NCBI GenBank assembly: GCA_965226025.1
Contig: CBDDCD010000002.1
Coordinates: 2,666,001-2,730,000, forward strand
Direction of reading: 5' to 3'
Source of the DNA: Moanibacter sp965226025
Lineage (GTDB): Bacteria > Verrucomicrobiota > Verrucomicrobiia > Opitutales > UBA2987
Length of the DNA: 64,000 bases
Under the pieces are notes generated by a model. That model was given only the letters and a program-made list of their open reading frames with translations, did no database searches and was not told the origin of the DNA. Positions 25,639 to 34,200 of the stretch are shown one piece after another. Numbering within the stretch: position 1 is the stretch's first letter; every line of letters starts with the position of its first letter. The position numbers and the translations under genes are program-made.

Positions 25639-26784
25639 TCATACTCCCTCCGATTCGGCTGGTCCCCAAACCCGCAACATACACAGCCCAGCCCCCTGCC
25701 GGCGCCCCCACGAGGCGCCCTCTTCGCCATCTGTGACCGGGTGGGCGTCCAGTTTCTCTTGATCGAAAGTGAATCCCAATCCGGGTTCATCGTTCAACAT
25801 AATCCAGCCATCTTCTATCTCATGAGTATGCGTGAAGACGGCATCACGACCGTTGTTGAGTACCTCCATCGTAATATGGTTGGGTAGGACCGCTGCCAGG
25901 TGTGCCATGAAGCTGCCGGGGCAATTCATCATCGTTACGGGTGTTTCGTAGGCGTAGGCAAGGTCGGCAACTTTCAAGGCGCCGGTGATACCGGTTGTCC
26001 CCACGCCAACGTTGAGGACGTCGACCGCGTGTTCGTGGAGGAGGGGAACATAGTCATCGAGGGAGTCGAGATTCTCGCCCGAAGCAACGGCAGCTCGAAT
26101 GTTGTCGGAGACCTTACGCAGACCGTTCACATCCCAACGCCGGGCCGGTTCCTCGAGCCAGGTAATGTCGTATTCCCTTTCGATTTCGTGCATGTAACGA
26201 ATGGCCTGCTTGGGTGACCAGTATTCATTCACATCGATCATAAGCTCGGGCTTCTTTCCTGAAGTGGCGAGGGCGTCCCGCATGATCCCGATTCGCCGCA
26301 TGTCGACATCCAGGTCCAATCCAATCTTGAGTTTGCCGCCTTGGACGCCCTTTGCCGCCATTCCCTCGTAAAAAGCGCGCACTTCTTCGTCAGAGAGCGG
26401 GTAGTCGATTCCGCTGGCGTAGGCTCTCAACCGATTGGACGAAGCCCCCAGCGTTTTCCACAAAGGCTCGCCATTGATGCGCGCCTTCAGATCCCAGAGC
26501 GCTACGTCGATGGTGCCGATGGCGGCGCTCGCACCACCGCGATTACCTCCTTTAAAGACACGATCAACCATGGTGTTCCAATGACCAAGCACACCCCGCG
26601 GATCTTTGCCCACGAGGAGTTCGTCGACCATCGACTCGACCAAATCGCCGCCTTCCATGGCTATTCCGGAGATGCCTTCGTCGGTGTCGAGCCACAAGGC
26701 GGTGGGCCGCATCACGTTGGCGTCCCCGATCGGCCGAATCATCCTTATCTCGAAGGGTTGGGTCCGTAATCCGGTGATTTTCAT
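25639..26784 (-). CDS. Mandelate racemase/muconate lactonizing enzyme family dehydratase
   Basis: 381 residues with the enolase-superfamily capping domain (to about 130) and barrel. Metal ligands are visible: Asp in LMIDVNEYW (about 183), Glu in TWLEEPARR (about 210) and Glu in VASGENLDS (about 237). GGKLKIGLDL (about 154) supplies the strand-2 lysine. The third-metal-ligand region and NVGVGTTGITG are normal. Such enzymes dehydrate or epimerise sugar acids. The C-terminal 50 residues run long. Its stop lies 36 bp from a REP element. The nearby isomerase suggests a sugar-acid pathway; the substrate cannot be fixed by eye. A second, only distantly similar member is at 60615. Confidence 0.85.
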   Translation of the reverse strand: MKITGLRTQPFEIRMIRPIGDANVMRPTALWLDTDEGISGIAMEGGDLVESMVDELLVGKDPRGVLGHWNTMVDRVFKGGNRGGASAAIGTIDVALWDLKARINGEPLWKTLGASSNRLRAYASGIDYPLSDEEVRAFYEGMAAKGVQGGKLKIGLDLDVDMRRIGIMRDALATSGKKPELMIDVNEYWSPKQAIRYMHEIEREYDITWLEEPARRWDVNGLRKVSDNIRAAVASGENLDSLDDYVPLLHEHAVDVLNVGVGTTGITGALKVADLAYAYETPVTMMNCPGSFMAHLAAVLPNHITMEVLNNGRDAVFTHTHEIEDGWIMLNDEPGLGFTFDQEKLDAHPVTDGEEGASWGRRQGAGLCMLRVWGPAESEGV

Positions 26785-27423
26785 ATTCTTACCTAACTCT
26801 AGCCCGCTTCTCTTACGAATTTTCGAGGATCCAATTGCGGCAGAGTGCTCCTCCCGACTTGGTGCTGCAATCCGGCCACAGAAGCGGGCTGTTCAACAAG
26901 AGGGCACAGAAGAGTCGTGTTATTTGAACAAAACGGAATGTCACCGGGAATCTTTCTATGAGCTAGAAAAAAACACGTAACTAACCTGAAACTTCATTGT
27001 ACATGCGGGTACTCGGGCGACAGTTCGCTTCCTGTAAGAGCAGGATGTATGAAACCTTCCATTGAAGTTTCAGCCTCGATTGATCCCGTTCCGAAGTGGC
27101 AACCGGCGGCTGGAGCTGACTAGAACCCCACCTATTAGTGTTCGTCAGGTTTGGATTGCGAAGTAGGAGATTCATGCGGTGCAAGTTAGCCGGGAAAGAG
27201 AAAAAGAATCGGCAATCTCGGCAACCGGAGTTCGCAAAAGAGCGGATTGCTCCAATGGTCCCAGTGCGTTCTTTTTCCGAATCGGTTGGGAATCGTCTTG
27301 ATCGCTGCGGATAAATAAACAGCAATGAGTTTGGAACGGAAATCGTACTACTTGATCATTCAGAAAAGATCTCTATCCGTTGCCGTGCTTTGATCGGGTG
27401 CAAATCTTCCGGAGGATTTCAAG
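26785..27423. other. Gene-free region upstream of the dehydratase and glycosyltransferase-like gene
   Basis: 639 bp between divergent genes. I see no gene, no obvious repeat-family member and no clear promoter. It ends with the GGAGGA ribosome-binding site (27411-27416) of the next gene. Confidence 0.5.
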
Positions 27424-28488
27424 ACGTCATACACAATCGTAATCAGCGATACCGGTAACCATGATTCCGGTATTCGAGGAACGCGCGCATTTTGGTGGCT
27501 GGCCGGTCGAATCGGCGCCTACGCCGAGCTGGGGCTCTACTGGTTTCTCTGCGAGTATTTCGGCCGCTCCTCTGTAAACCTCATTCGCCCGTCCGAGCTG
27601 CTTGTGAGCTCGTCCAAGTACAAGACCGATTGGCTATTCGTCGGCTTACCAACCTCCTTGAACAAGGAGCACCTCGAGCAGATTGAATACCGCCGAATCG
27701 CCCTTTACGATTCCAGCGATTTCAACGGCGTTAATTTCGGCTACTCGGAGAAGGCTTTCCTGCTCTCGGAAACGGACCTCTGCCTCAAGAATTGGCGAGA
27801 CCGGAGATGGAATTACGATTTTTCGATCGGCCTGCTTCCAATTAAGAGACCGCCTCTGAACAATATGTTGCACTACGCCGTTCGAATCGCGTCGGCCAAA
27901 GATCGATTGGGATGCTTACCCGAAAAGAGATACGACGTTGGGTTTGTTGGGCGCCCCTCGGGCGGTAAGTCAGAGAATCAACGCCTGAAGTGGCTTGTCG
28001 AATTGAAGAGTCACCGCCCGAATCTGAAACTCTGGGGCGGTCTGGTAGGGGGCAGAAATTGGCGGCACTCGCTCGAGCCGGCATTTGATTCGGCAACTCT
28101 GGATACGTGCTGGCTAAGCGGTCGAAGGATGGATTTCCTCCAGTACTTCGCCGGTCTTCGTGGATCAAAAGTTACTCTCGCTCCGGCCGGCTATGCGCCC
28201 TGGACCTATCGCCACTACGAGGCAATTTACGCAAGGTGTATTGTCGTCTCCAACGATCTCAGCCATTACGAATTTCTGGTTCCTTTTCCTCGGGAAGGTT
28301 TGATTGAAGTTCCGGATGGCGAGTCTGTTGTTCACGGAGTTGACGCCGCCCTTGCCTTATACGAAAACTCGCCAGAGATAGTGGATGCGAACGTTGAAGA
28401 TCTGAACCGGTGGCTCAATGCGGGAACGTATTCTCGCGATCGACGGGATACACTGGACCGATTCTTCGCCGAACTCGATGGACAGTAG
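27424..28488 (+). CDS. Glycosyltransferase-like protein with apparent ACG start
   Basis: The frame is open from the TGA at 27391, and protein-like sequence begins at SYTIVISDTGNHDSG. No ATG, GTG or TTG occurs in frame before GTG 27604, yet a perfect GGAGGA (27411-27416) stands 7 nt before ACG 27424, so the natural start seems to be an ATG changed to ACG. The C-terminal half (YDVGFVGRPSGGKSENQRLK, VTLAPAGYAPWTYRHYEAI, RCIVVSNDL) resembles the GT-B C-terminal domain of exostosin-like or family 1 glycosyltransferases with a conserved acidic residue in the HYEAI helix. 354 codons from ACG. The stop TAG (28486-28488) is the first triplet of a TAGGAATCTGTCGG repeat arm. The sugar is unknown. Confidence 0.6.
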   Translation, partial: TSYTIVISDTGNHDSGIRGTRAFWWLAGRIGAYAELGLYWFLCEYFGRSSVNLIRPSELLVSSSKYKTDWLFVGLPTSLNKEHLEQIEYRRIALYDSSDFNGVNFGYSEKAFLLSETDLCLKNWRDRRWNYDFSIGLLPIKRPPLNNMLHYAVRIASAKDRLGCLPEKRYDVGFVGRPSGGKSENQRLKWLVELKSHRPNLKLWGGLVGGRNWRHSLEPAFDSATLDTCWLSGRRMDFLQYFAGLRGSKVTLAPAGYAPWTYRHYEAIYARCIVVSNDLSHYEFLVPFPREGLIEVPDGESVVHGVDAALALYENSPEIVDANVEDLNRWLNAGTYSRDRRDTLDRFFAELDGQ

Positions 28489-28501
28489 GAATCTGTCGGT
28501 G
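28486..28501 (+). repeat. TAGGAATCTGTCGG arm supplying a stop codon
   Basis: TAGGAATCTGTCGGTG begins exactly at the TAG stop codon of the glycosyltransferase-like gene. No second arm is visible downstream. Confidence 0.7.
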
Positions 28502-28944
28502 CGCCGGCTTCGCCCTTGACGGACTTTCTCGGGGGAACGCTTGCGTGTAGACGGATAAATCGATGGAGAAATCGACTAATCTCTTGGGTGCTTAGGAGAG
28601 AAAATGGCTCGGGTATGGAAGAAGCATTGAATGGCATTGAGGTTGTTCAATGAGCCGCCAAGCTGGAGCAGGGGCGAGGGCTCTCGAGCCCCCGATTCAC
28701 CGTCGTTTTCGGTCTCCTGATATCGCTTTGCTAGGATGATCCGCTGGCAAAGCGGGAGCGGAGACGTTGGTCTTATACCGCACAGGGCTCGAGGGCCCTC
28801 GCCCCTTTTTTAAGGTCGTTTCCATATCGATTGCCGAAAATCTATGGCCCAGGAACTCGCATGGGCACTGAAGTTTAGGTAGACATCGATAATGCGCTGG
28901 CCAGTCGGATGGGAGTGTGAGATTCTGTCCTTCGTCCCCTTAAG
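28489..28944. other. Gap before the first ABC importer operon
   Basis: 456 bp with no gene. It holds a solo TAGGAATCTGTCGG arm at its left border and REP pair no. 4 (28671-28805). The promoter of the importer operon must lie between about 28806 and 28945, but no clear -35/-10 is seen. Confidence 0.45.
28671..28805. repeat. REP pair (BIME) no. 4
   Basis: Left GGGGCGAGGGCTCTCGAGCC (28671-28692) and right GGGCTCGAGGGCCCTCGCCC (28785-28805). The core is about 92 bp, unlike the others. Same right-arm variant as copies 3 and 5, so these copies share one orientation. Confidence 0.85.
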
Positions 28945-31900
28945 ATGAATTCGACCAACCTTCAGGCATTTCCCCGAACAAGGTTGATCAGGATGGGGAC
29001 CTTCCTTCGTCCGGTCCTCCAGTTCCTCGTCGCGTTCGCCGGACTGTTGGTTTTTCTCGGCATTTGGGCGCTCGGTTTTAAACCTGAAGTGCGAGACGAG
29101 CAGCTCGTCGTGGATGCGAAAGAGGCAGCTGAAGCGGATAGAATGAGGGGTGCGCGAATCGATCCCGAAAATCCCGTTGTAATCTGGCGGGAGGCGGATT
29201 ATTCGCAAGGAGAGAGCGGCTCCTGGTGGCCCAAGGGCGAATCGCCCGTTCTGACCGACCTAGTCTCCGAAGGAGTATTGCCCCCGGTGGAGGAGCGTGT
29301 CGGCCCTGAGCCGGTGGTCCTCGAGGGTCCTGATGGGATAGGCCGCTATGGGGGCGCCCTGATCAAAGTGGAGACGGCAACGTCCGGGGAAGCGGTGCAC
29401 ATGTCGGGCTCTTACAGCGGTTGTTCGTTGGTGCGCTGGTCTCCCTACGGGTATCCCATCGTCCCTCATTTTGCCAAGAGTTGGGAAATCCGTGATGAGT
29501 TTCGCGAGTACACCTTTCACCTCCGAAGAGGCGTCCGCTGGTCCGATGGGCACCCTCTCACCACCGAGGACATTATGTACTACTGGGACCACGAGGCCAA
29601 TGAGCCTGCCATCAGTCAGCGTCCCACTCATATATTCTGGCATATGGGGAAACTACCCGCTTTCACCCCTATCGATGAATATACCCTCCGGATCCGTTTT
29701 GAAGATCCGTATCGCGACTTTCTCGACCGTCTGGCTACGTCGCACGGGCAGCACTTGCTTCGCTCACCTGCTCATTACCTAAAGAGATACCATCCGGTCA
29801 GCGGCGACCCCGGATTCATTGCCGAGGAGATGGCAAGATCCGGGATGCCCAGCCCGCAAATGCTCTACTCCTATGTCAGGCGCTGGAACAACACGAATCA
29901 CCCACGACTCTGGCCCTGGGTCTTCCGCACCTACAAGCCCAATCCACCGTATATATTTGTCCGCAATCCCTATTATTTCGCGGTCGATCCCCAGGGCAAT
30001 CAGTTACCCTACATTGACCGCTACGTCATGGAGGAGCGCCAAGGCGACATGGCGGAGGTCGCCGCGATCAATGGCGAACTGAGTTTCCACGCCGGTTTCG
30101 TTTTCAGTCAATACAGTCTGGCGATGGCCCAGCGGGAGACGGGAGATTACGAAGTGTATCACTGGGCGAGACTGAACGGAACGGAATTTCTGGTTTTTCC
30201 AAACCAGAATCTCAAGCCTCTCTCCGACGATCCCGAAGTCATCAAGAAACGGGAGCTGATCCAGAACAAGACCTTTCGCCAGGCCCTCTCCCTGGCCATG
30301 GATCGGGAGTTTATCAGCACCGTGGAATACAGCGGTCTGCTCCAGCCGGCGCAATTGGCGCCCGCTCCTGAGTCCAATTTCTATCACGAAGGACTCATGA
30401 ATTCGCACATCGAGCATGATCCTGTTCGTTCCGGTGAACTGCTTGACAGCATTGGTCTGGTCGGTCGCGACGAAGAAGGATTCCGCACCTTTTCCGACGG
30501 TTCTCGGTTGCTGATATACTTCGATTTTCTCTCGTATAACAAGCGGGATCTGGCGCAGGTGGTAGCTGCACAATGGAAGGAGGTAGGCTTGCGCGTGATC
30601 GCACGCTACCGGGCCCCGCGCATCTGGTATACGGCCCTCGATGCCCTCGAGCTCGAACTCTCGGCTGGGGGCATGAGCGGAAAAATCAATCTCTTTGTAG
30701 AGTCTAAGAACTACATTGCGACGAAAGAGGCTCACTGGGCTCGCGGCTACGGAAACTGGTATTCCCAAGGTTCACTGTTCGACAATCCCCATGCCACTGG
30801 TAGAGGGGCGATCGAGCCGCCTGAAGGCTCCATCTATCGCAAAATGATGCATCTGCACAGCCAGGCGGCCAGCGCGCCGAGCCTGGAGAAACAAAAGGCG
30901 ATCATGCGCGAGGCCCTCGATATCAGCGCGGAGCATCTCTGGGTGATCAGTACCGGTTTCGCTCCGCCAATTTTGGTCATCGTGAAAAACGGCCTCAAGA
31001 ACGTGCCCCGCGTGGGCGTCTTGAATCACGATTTCCAGGCCCCGTCCAGCGCCGGCATCGAGACTTTTCATTGGGAGAAGGTCACCCACGACCCCCAAGT
31101 AGGGGAGAATATCAAATCCGCTCTTAGAAAGATTACTCCCAAGCCGGGTTCCGCCCAGGATGAAAGCGGGGCCGGCGGGGACAGTCTGCTGGCAAGGTTT
31201 ATCCGACTCTCCCTGTGGACGATCGCCGGGTTGGGGTTACTCCTGTTCGCTATAAGGCATCCCTTTGTTGGCCGGAGGCTGATCATCATGGTGCCGACTC
31301 TGGCAGTGGTTTCCATGTGTGCATTCACTATCATCGAATTACCTCCGGGGGATTTCCTCACTTCTTACATGGCCCTTCTGGAGCTTGGAGGAGACGAAGT
31401 AGACCAGGAACAGATTGAGGATCTGCGGTCCATGTTCGAGTTGGATAAGCCGGTGGTCTTTCGTTACTTGAAATGGGCAGGGCTGATCTGGTTCACCACC
31501 TTCAAGGAGGAGGACCGCGGATTGCTCCAAGGAGACATGGGTCTGGCCATGGAGTCTCAGAACCCCGTCAACGACATTGTGGGTGATCGGCTCATTCTCA
31601 CCCTTAGCATCAGTCTGTTCGCGGTTCTTTTTACCTGGTCAGTGGCACTGCCGATCGGCGTGTATTCCGCAGTCAGGCAGTACTCACCAGGCGACTACTT
31701 TGCCACCTTCATCGGTTTCGTCGGCATGTCCGTGCCCAACTTCCTCCTCGCCCTTATCCTCATGTACTTCAGCAATCGCTATTTTGGAATTCCCATCACG
31801 GGACTATTTTCGGCCGAGTTCGTGGCCCAGCCCTACTGGGATGGGGCCAAGGTAGGTGATTTGCTCAAGCACATCTGGGTGCCGGTCGTAGTTGTCGGTT

Positions 31901-32292
31901 TCCAAGGAACGGCGGCGATGATCCGTATCATGCGGGGTAACCTGCTCGACGAGTTGAACAAGCCCTATGTCACCACCGCCCGTGCCAAAGGGGTGCGACC
32001 CGTTAAGCTCCTCTTCAAGTATCCGGTCCGCCTGGCCCTTAATCCTTTCGTCTCCGGGCTGGGAACCCTCTTCCCCCAGTTAGTCTCCGGTGGTGCCATT
32101 GTCGCCCTCATCCTCAGCCTGCCCACGGTCGGGCCCTTGCTACTGAAAGCGCTACAGATGGAAGACATGTACCTGGCCGGGTCCATGCTCATGCTCCTGA
32201 GCCTGCTGGGGATTGTCGGCACCTTGGTCAGCGATCTGCTCCTGCTTCTCCTTGATCCTCGCATCCGGATGGAGGCGGCGGGTTCGCGCTAG
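28945..32292 (+). CDS. Fused ABC importer: peptide-type binding protein plus DppB-like permease (copy 1)
   Basis: 1115 residues. An N-terminal membrane anchor (FLVAFAGLLVFLGIWALGF, about 30-48) precedes a family 5 substrate-binding domain (about 110-690; IGRYGG, FHLRRGVRWSDGHPLTTEDI, FRQALSLAMDREFI). From about 752 a DppB/OppB-type permease begins (IRHPFVGRRLIIMVPTLAVV) with the EAA loop TTARAKGVRPVKLLFKYPVR near 1010. Normally these are two proteins with the binding protein free in the periplasm; here it is tethered to its own channel. The stop codon lies inside a perfect 16-bp hairpin. A DppC-like permease follows after one inserted gene. No ATPase is nearby. A close paralogue is at 36031. 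The substrate may be peptides or oligosaccharides. Confidence 0.88.
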   Translation: MNSTNLQAFPRTRLIRMGTFLRPVLQFLVAFAGLLVFLGIWALGFKPEVRDEQLVVDAKEAAEADRMRGARIDPENPVVIWREADYSQGESGSWWPKGESPVLTDLVSEGVLPPVEERVGPEPVVLEGPDGIGRYGGALIKVETATSGEAVHMSGSYSGCSLVRWSPYGYPIVPHFAKSWEIRDEFREYTFHLRRGVRWSDGHPLTTEDIMYYWDHEANEPAISQRPTHIFWHMGKLPAFTPIDEYTLRIRFEDPYRDFLDRLATSHGQHLLRSPAHYLKRYHPVSGDPGFIAEEMARSGMPSPQMLYSYVRRWNNTNHPRLWPWVFRTYKPNPPYIFVRNPYYFAVDPQGNQLPYIDRYVMEERQGDMAEVAAINGELSFHAGFVFSQYSLAMAQRETGDYEVYHWARLNGTEFLVFPNQNLKPLSDDPEVIKKRELIQNKTFRQALSLAMDREFISTVEYSGLLQPAQLAPAPESNFYHEGLMNSHIEHDPVRSGELLDSIGLVGRDEEGFRTFSDGSRLLIYFDFLSYNKRDLAQVVAAQWKEVGLRVIARYRAPRIWYTALDALELELSAGGMSGKINLFVESKNYIATKEAHWARGYGNWYSQGSLFDNPHATGRGAIEPPEGSIYRKMMHLHSQAASAPSLEKQKAIMREALDISAEHLWVISTGFAPPILVIVKNGLKNVPRVGVLNHDFQAPSSAGIETFHWEKVTHDPQVGENIKSALRKITPKPGSAQDESGAGGDSLLARFIRLSLWTIAGLGLLLFAIRHPFVGRRLIIMVPTLAVVSMCAFTIIELPPGDFLTSYMALLELGGDEVDQEQIEDLRSMFELDKPVVFRYLKWAGLIWFTTFKEEDRGLLQGDMGLAMESQNPVNDIVGDRLILTLSISLFAVLFTWSVALPIGVYSAVRQYSPGDYFATFIGFVGMSVPNFLLALILMYFSNRYFGIPITGLFSAEFVAQPYWDGAKVGDLLKHIWVPVVVVGFQGTAAMIRIMRGNLLDELNKPYVTTARAKGVRPVKLLFKYPVRLALNPFVSGLGTLFPQLVSGGAIVALILSLPTVGPLLLKALQMEDMYLAGSMLMLLSLLGIVGTLVSDLLLLLLDPRIRMEAAGSR

Positions 32293-32319
32293 CGCCGCAG
32301 CGCGGCGCTAGCGCGAACC
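32281..32319. repeat. 16-bp perfect hairpin spanning the stop codon of importer copy 1
   Basis: GGTTCGCGCTAGCGCC (32281-32296) pairs perfectly with GGCGCTAGCGCGAACC (32304-32319), 7-nt loop. The first arm encodes the last residues GSR and the TAG stop. There is no T-run, so it is more likely an RNA stability or processing structure than a terminator. The equivalent hairpin at 39364-39402 is conserved. Confidence 0.85.
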
Positions 32320-32897
32320 CGAGTTTCGAGTTCCGGGTTGCGAGTTGCGCGGCCTTTTCTGTCTAACTCCTAAGTAAAGATACAATTCAAAAGGACTTAC
32401 TTACTCATGGCACAGGATAGCCTGGAGAATTTTGGAGCATACCGGAAGGCGAACGAACTCTTCGATCTCGCCGTAGAAGATATGAGACGCTTGGAGCAAA
32501 TTCCGATGTGTCGGCGTTTGATTTCTCAACAGATCGCAAGTGCCGACTCCATCCCCGCTAACATCGAGGAAGGCTATGGCCGAGAGTCAACGAAGGAGGA
32601 CCGCCACTACCTTGTAATCTCGCGAGGTTCAGCTCGAGAGACCAGAGGACGCTATCGCCGAATGAAACATTGGCTCGAGTCCTCCCTAATCGAAGATAGA
32701 GTCAACCGGTGTGATGAGATCATCGGTATCTTGACGAAGGTTATCAATCGGATGAAGGATCAATGATGGTCTGTAGTTTGATTCCTAATGGAGGTATTAC
32801 GTCGATTCTGAGAGAATCACCAAATGGACAGTCCCAACGGTAACGCGCCAGCCGCAACTCGAGACACGCAACTCGAAACGCGCAACTCGAAACTCTG
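32320..32897. repeat. GAGTTTCGAGTTGCG inverted arms around the four-helix-bundle gene
   Basis: Left side 32321-32351 holds GAGTTTCGAG and GGGTTGCGAGTTGCGCGG. Right side 32857-32894 holds CGCAACTCGAGACACGCAAC and CGCGCAACTCGAAACTC, inverted to it. They enclose the gene at 32407-32766. The right arm is translated as the N-terminus of the DppC-like permease. The second importer operon has remnants of both arms (39413-39427, 39479-39515) but no gene between them. Confidence 0.55.
32407..32766 (+). CDS. Four-helix-bundle protein (S23/avd-like family)
   Basis: 119 residues, full family length. ENFGAYRKANELFDLAVEDM forms helix 1, ISQQIASADSIPANIEEGYG carries the conserved S-I-x-x-N-I-x-E-G-x-G turn, and YLVISRGSARETRGRYRRMK is helix 3. 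The family is known from intervening sequences in 23S rRNA and, as Avd, from diversity-generating retroelements, but most members are of unknown role. Here it sits inside an ABC importer operon, between the fused binding protein-permease and the DppC-like permease, with inverted arms on both sides. The paralogous operon at 36-40.6 kb lacks it, so it looks inserted. No reverse transcriptase is nearby, which argues against a retroelement. Confidence 0.82.
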   Translation: MAQDSLENFGAYRKANELFDLAVEDMRRLEQIPMCRRLISQQIASADSIPANIEEGYGRESTKEDRHYLVISRGSARETRGRYRRMKHWLESSLIEDRVNRCDEIIGILTKVINRMKDQ

Positions 32898-34011
32898 GGA
32901 AAGCGATCAAGGATCGCTTTCCCAGTGGCAGCTCATCCGCCTGCGCTTCACGAAGCACAAGGCGGCAGTGGTTTCGCTATACCTTATTTTGGTCCTCTAT
33001 TTCGTTGCCCTATTCGCGGAGTTTTTTGCACCGTATTCGAGGGACTGGAATGACACGGATGCAATCTATCACCCTCCTCAGGTGCCTGGTGTGAACCTCG
33101 AGCACGGGATTCACGTGCCCAAATTGCGCCTCCAATTGCACCCGGTCACACTGAGCAAGTATTACATTCGCGAAGAAGCGGACCCAGTGCCGCTCGGATT
33201 CTTTGTCATAGGTGAGCCCTACAAGCTGTGGGGCCTGGTTCCGATGCAGAGGCATTTTTTCGGAGTCGATCTGGAGGAGTACGGCGCCACCCACGAGAAC
33301 GACGGTTCGGCTCCGGTCTTCATGTTCCTCGGGGGAGACCGCTACGGAAGGGATATTCTCAGCCGGCTTATTTCCGGCGCCCGCATCAGTCTCTCGATTG
33401 GGCTGGTGGCCATCGCCATCACTTTTGTATTCGGCATCATCATGGGCGGGGTGTCCGGTTACTTTGGAGGCAAAACGGACATCCTGATCCAGCGCCTTAT
33501 TGAGATCATGAACTCGTTCCCCCACATTCCGCTGTGGTTGGCGATTGGCGCCATCCTCCCTTCGGAATGGTCACCCCTTAGGATCTATTTTTCCATCACC
33601 CTCGTCCTCAGTTTCCTCAACTGGACCGGTCTGGCCCGCGTCGTGCGCGGCAAGATTCTATCACTTCGGGAGGAAGATTATGTGACTGCCGCGCGCCTCA
33701 TTGGGGCTGATCATACGCGCATCCTTTTCCGGCACCTGGTCCCAGGATTTACTAGCCATATTATCGTTGTTCTGACCTTGAGCATACCAGCGATGATTTT
33801 GGGCGAAACCGCCCTCAGTTTTCTTGGATTGGGATTGCGCCCTCCGGTGGTCAGCTGGGGAGTGATGATGCAGGATTGCCTCAACCTTCAGGTGCTCAAC
33901 AACTACCCTTGGCTCCTCATGCCGGTTATAATGACCGTCGTAACGGTGCTCAGCTTTAACTTCCTGGGCGATGGTCTGCGTGATGCAGCGGATCCGTATT
34001 CGGCGAATTAG
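32824..34011 (+). CDS. DppC/OppC-like ABC permease (copy 1)
   Basis: 395 residues. Membrane segment AVVSLYLILVLYFVALFAEF (about 40-60), a periplasmic loop of about 100 residues, then five segments with the BPD_transp_1 domain (GGDRYGRDILSRLISGARIS; EAA loop AARLIGADHTRILFRHLVPG near 290) and the normal end GLRDAADPYSAN. It pairs with the permease half of the fusion upstream. The first 35 residues (LETRNSKLWESDQGSLSQ) are encoded by repeat DNA and have no counterpart in other DppC proteins or in copy 2. The stop TAG at 34009-34011 is the first triplet of a TAGGAATCTGTCGG element; copy 2 has the same C-terminus but ends in TAA. Confidence 0.88.
   Translation: MDSPNGNAPAATRDTQLETRNSKLWESDQGSLSQWQLIRLRFTKHKAAVVSLYLILVLYFVALFAEFFAPYSRDWNDTDAIYHPPQVPGVNLEHGIHVPKLRLQLHPVTLSKYYIREEADPVPLGFFVIGEPYKLWGLVPMQRHFFGVDLEEYGATHENDGSAPVFMFLGGDRYGRDILSRLISGARISLSIGLVAIAITFVFGIIMGGVSGYFGGKTDILIQRLIEIMNSFPHIPLWLAIGAILPSEWSPLRIYFSITLVLSFLNWTGLARVVRGKILSLREEDYVTAARLIGADHTRILFRHLVPGFTSHIIVVLTLSIPAMILGETALSFLGLGLRPPVVSWGVMMQDCLNLQVLNNYPWLLMPVIMTVVTVLSFNFLGDGLRDAADPYSAN
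32895..32925. repeat. 14-bp hairpin inside the start of the DppC-like gene
   Basis: CTGGGAAAGCGATC (32895-32908) pairs perfectly with GATCGCTTTCCCAG (32912-32925), 3-nt loop, about 70 nt after the ATG. Copy 2 has a weaker hairpin at the same place (CCCGCCCGC/GCGGCCGGG near 39508). Confidence 0.65.
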
Positions 34012-34107
34012 GAATCTGTCGGACTTTGCACTTCGCCACACACTTGAACTTCCGATTAGAGCTTGACGGTCGTAAATTGCAGCAGAGTTCATCCCGACAG
34101 ATTCCTT
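34009..34107 (+). repeat. Paired TAGGAATCTGTCGG element supplying a stop codon
   Basis: TAGGAATCTGTCGGACTTTG (34009) is inverted against CCGACAGATTCC (34095-34106). The first TAG is the stop codon of the DppC-like gene. The core and the right flank (AAGAAAATGAAACTGAGATT) match the element at 61943-62069 read on the opposite strand, so the repeat unit is about 130 bp and has a defined direction. Confidence 0.82.
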
Positions 34108-34200
34108 CCAAGAAAATGAAACTGAGATTTGAGACGGAGTGTCATATCGTTTTTCGGCTTTCTGAGAATCCGACGCTGGAAGTTAGCGGCCATTCAATCG

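Noticed and set aside
32407..32766. Diversity-generating retroelement (Avd-like protein)
   Set aside because: No reverse transcriptase and no template/variable repeat pair with adenine-biased differences are present; the S23 family is broader than Avd.
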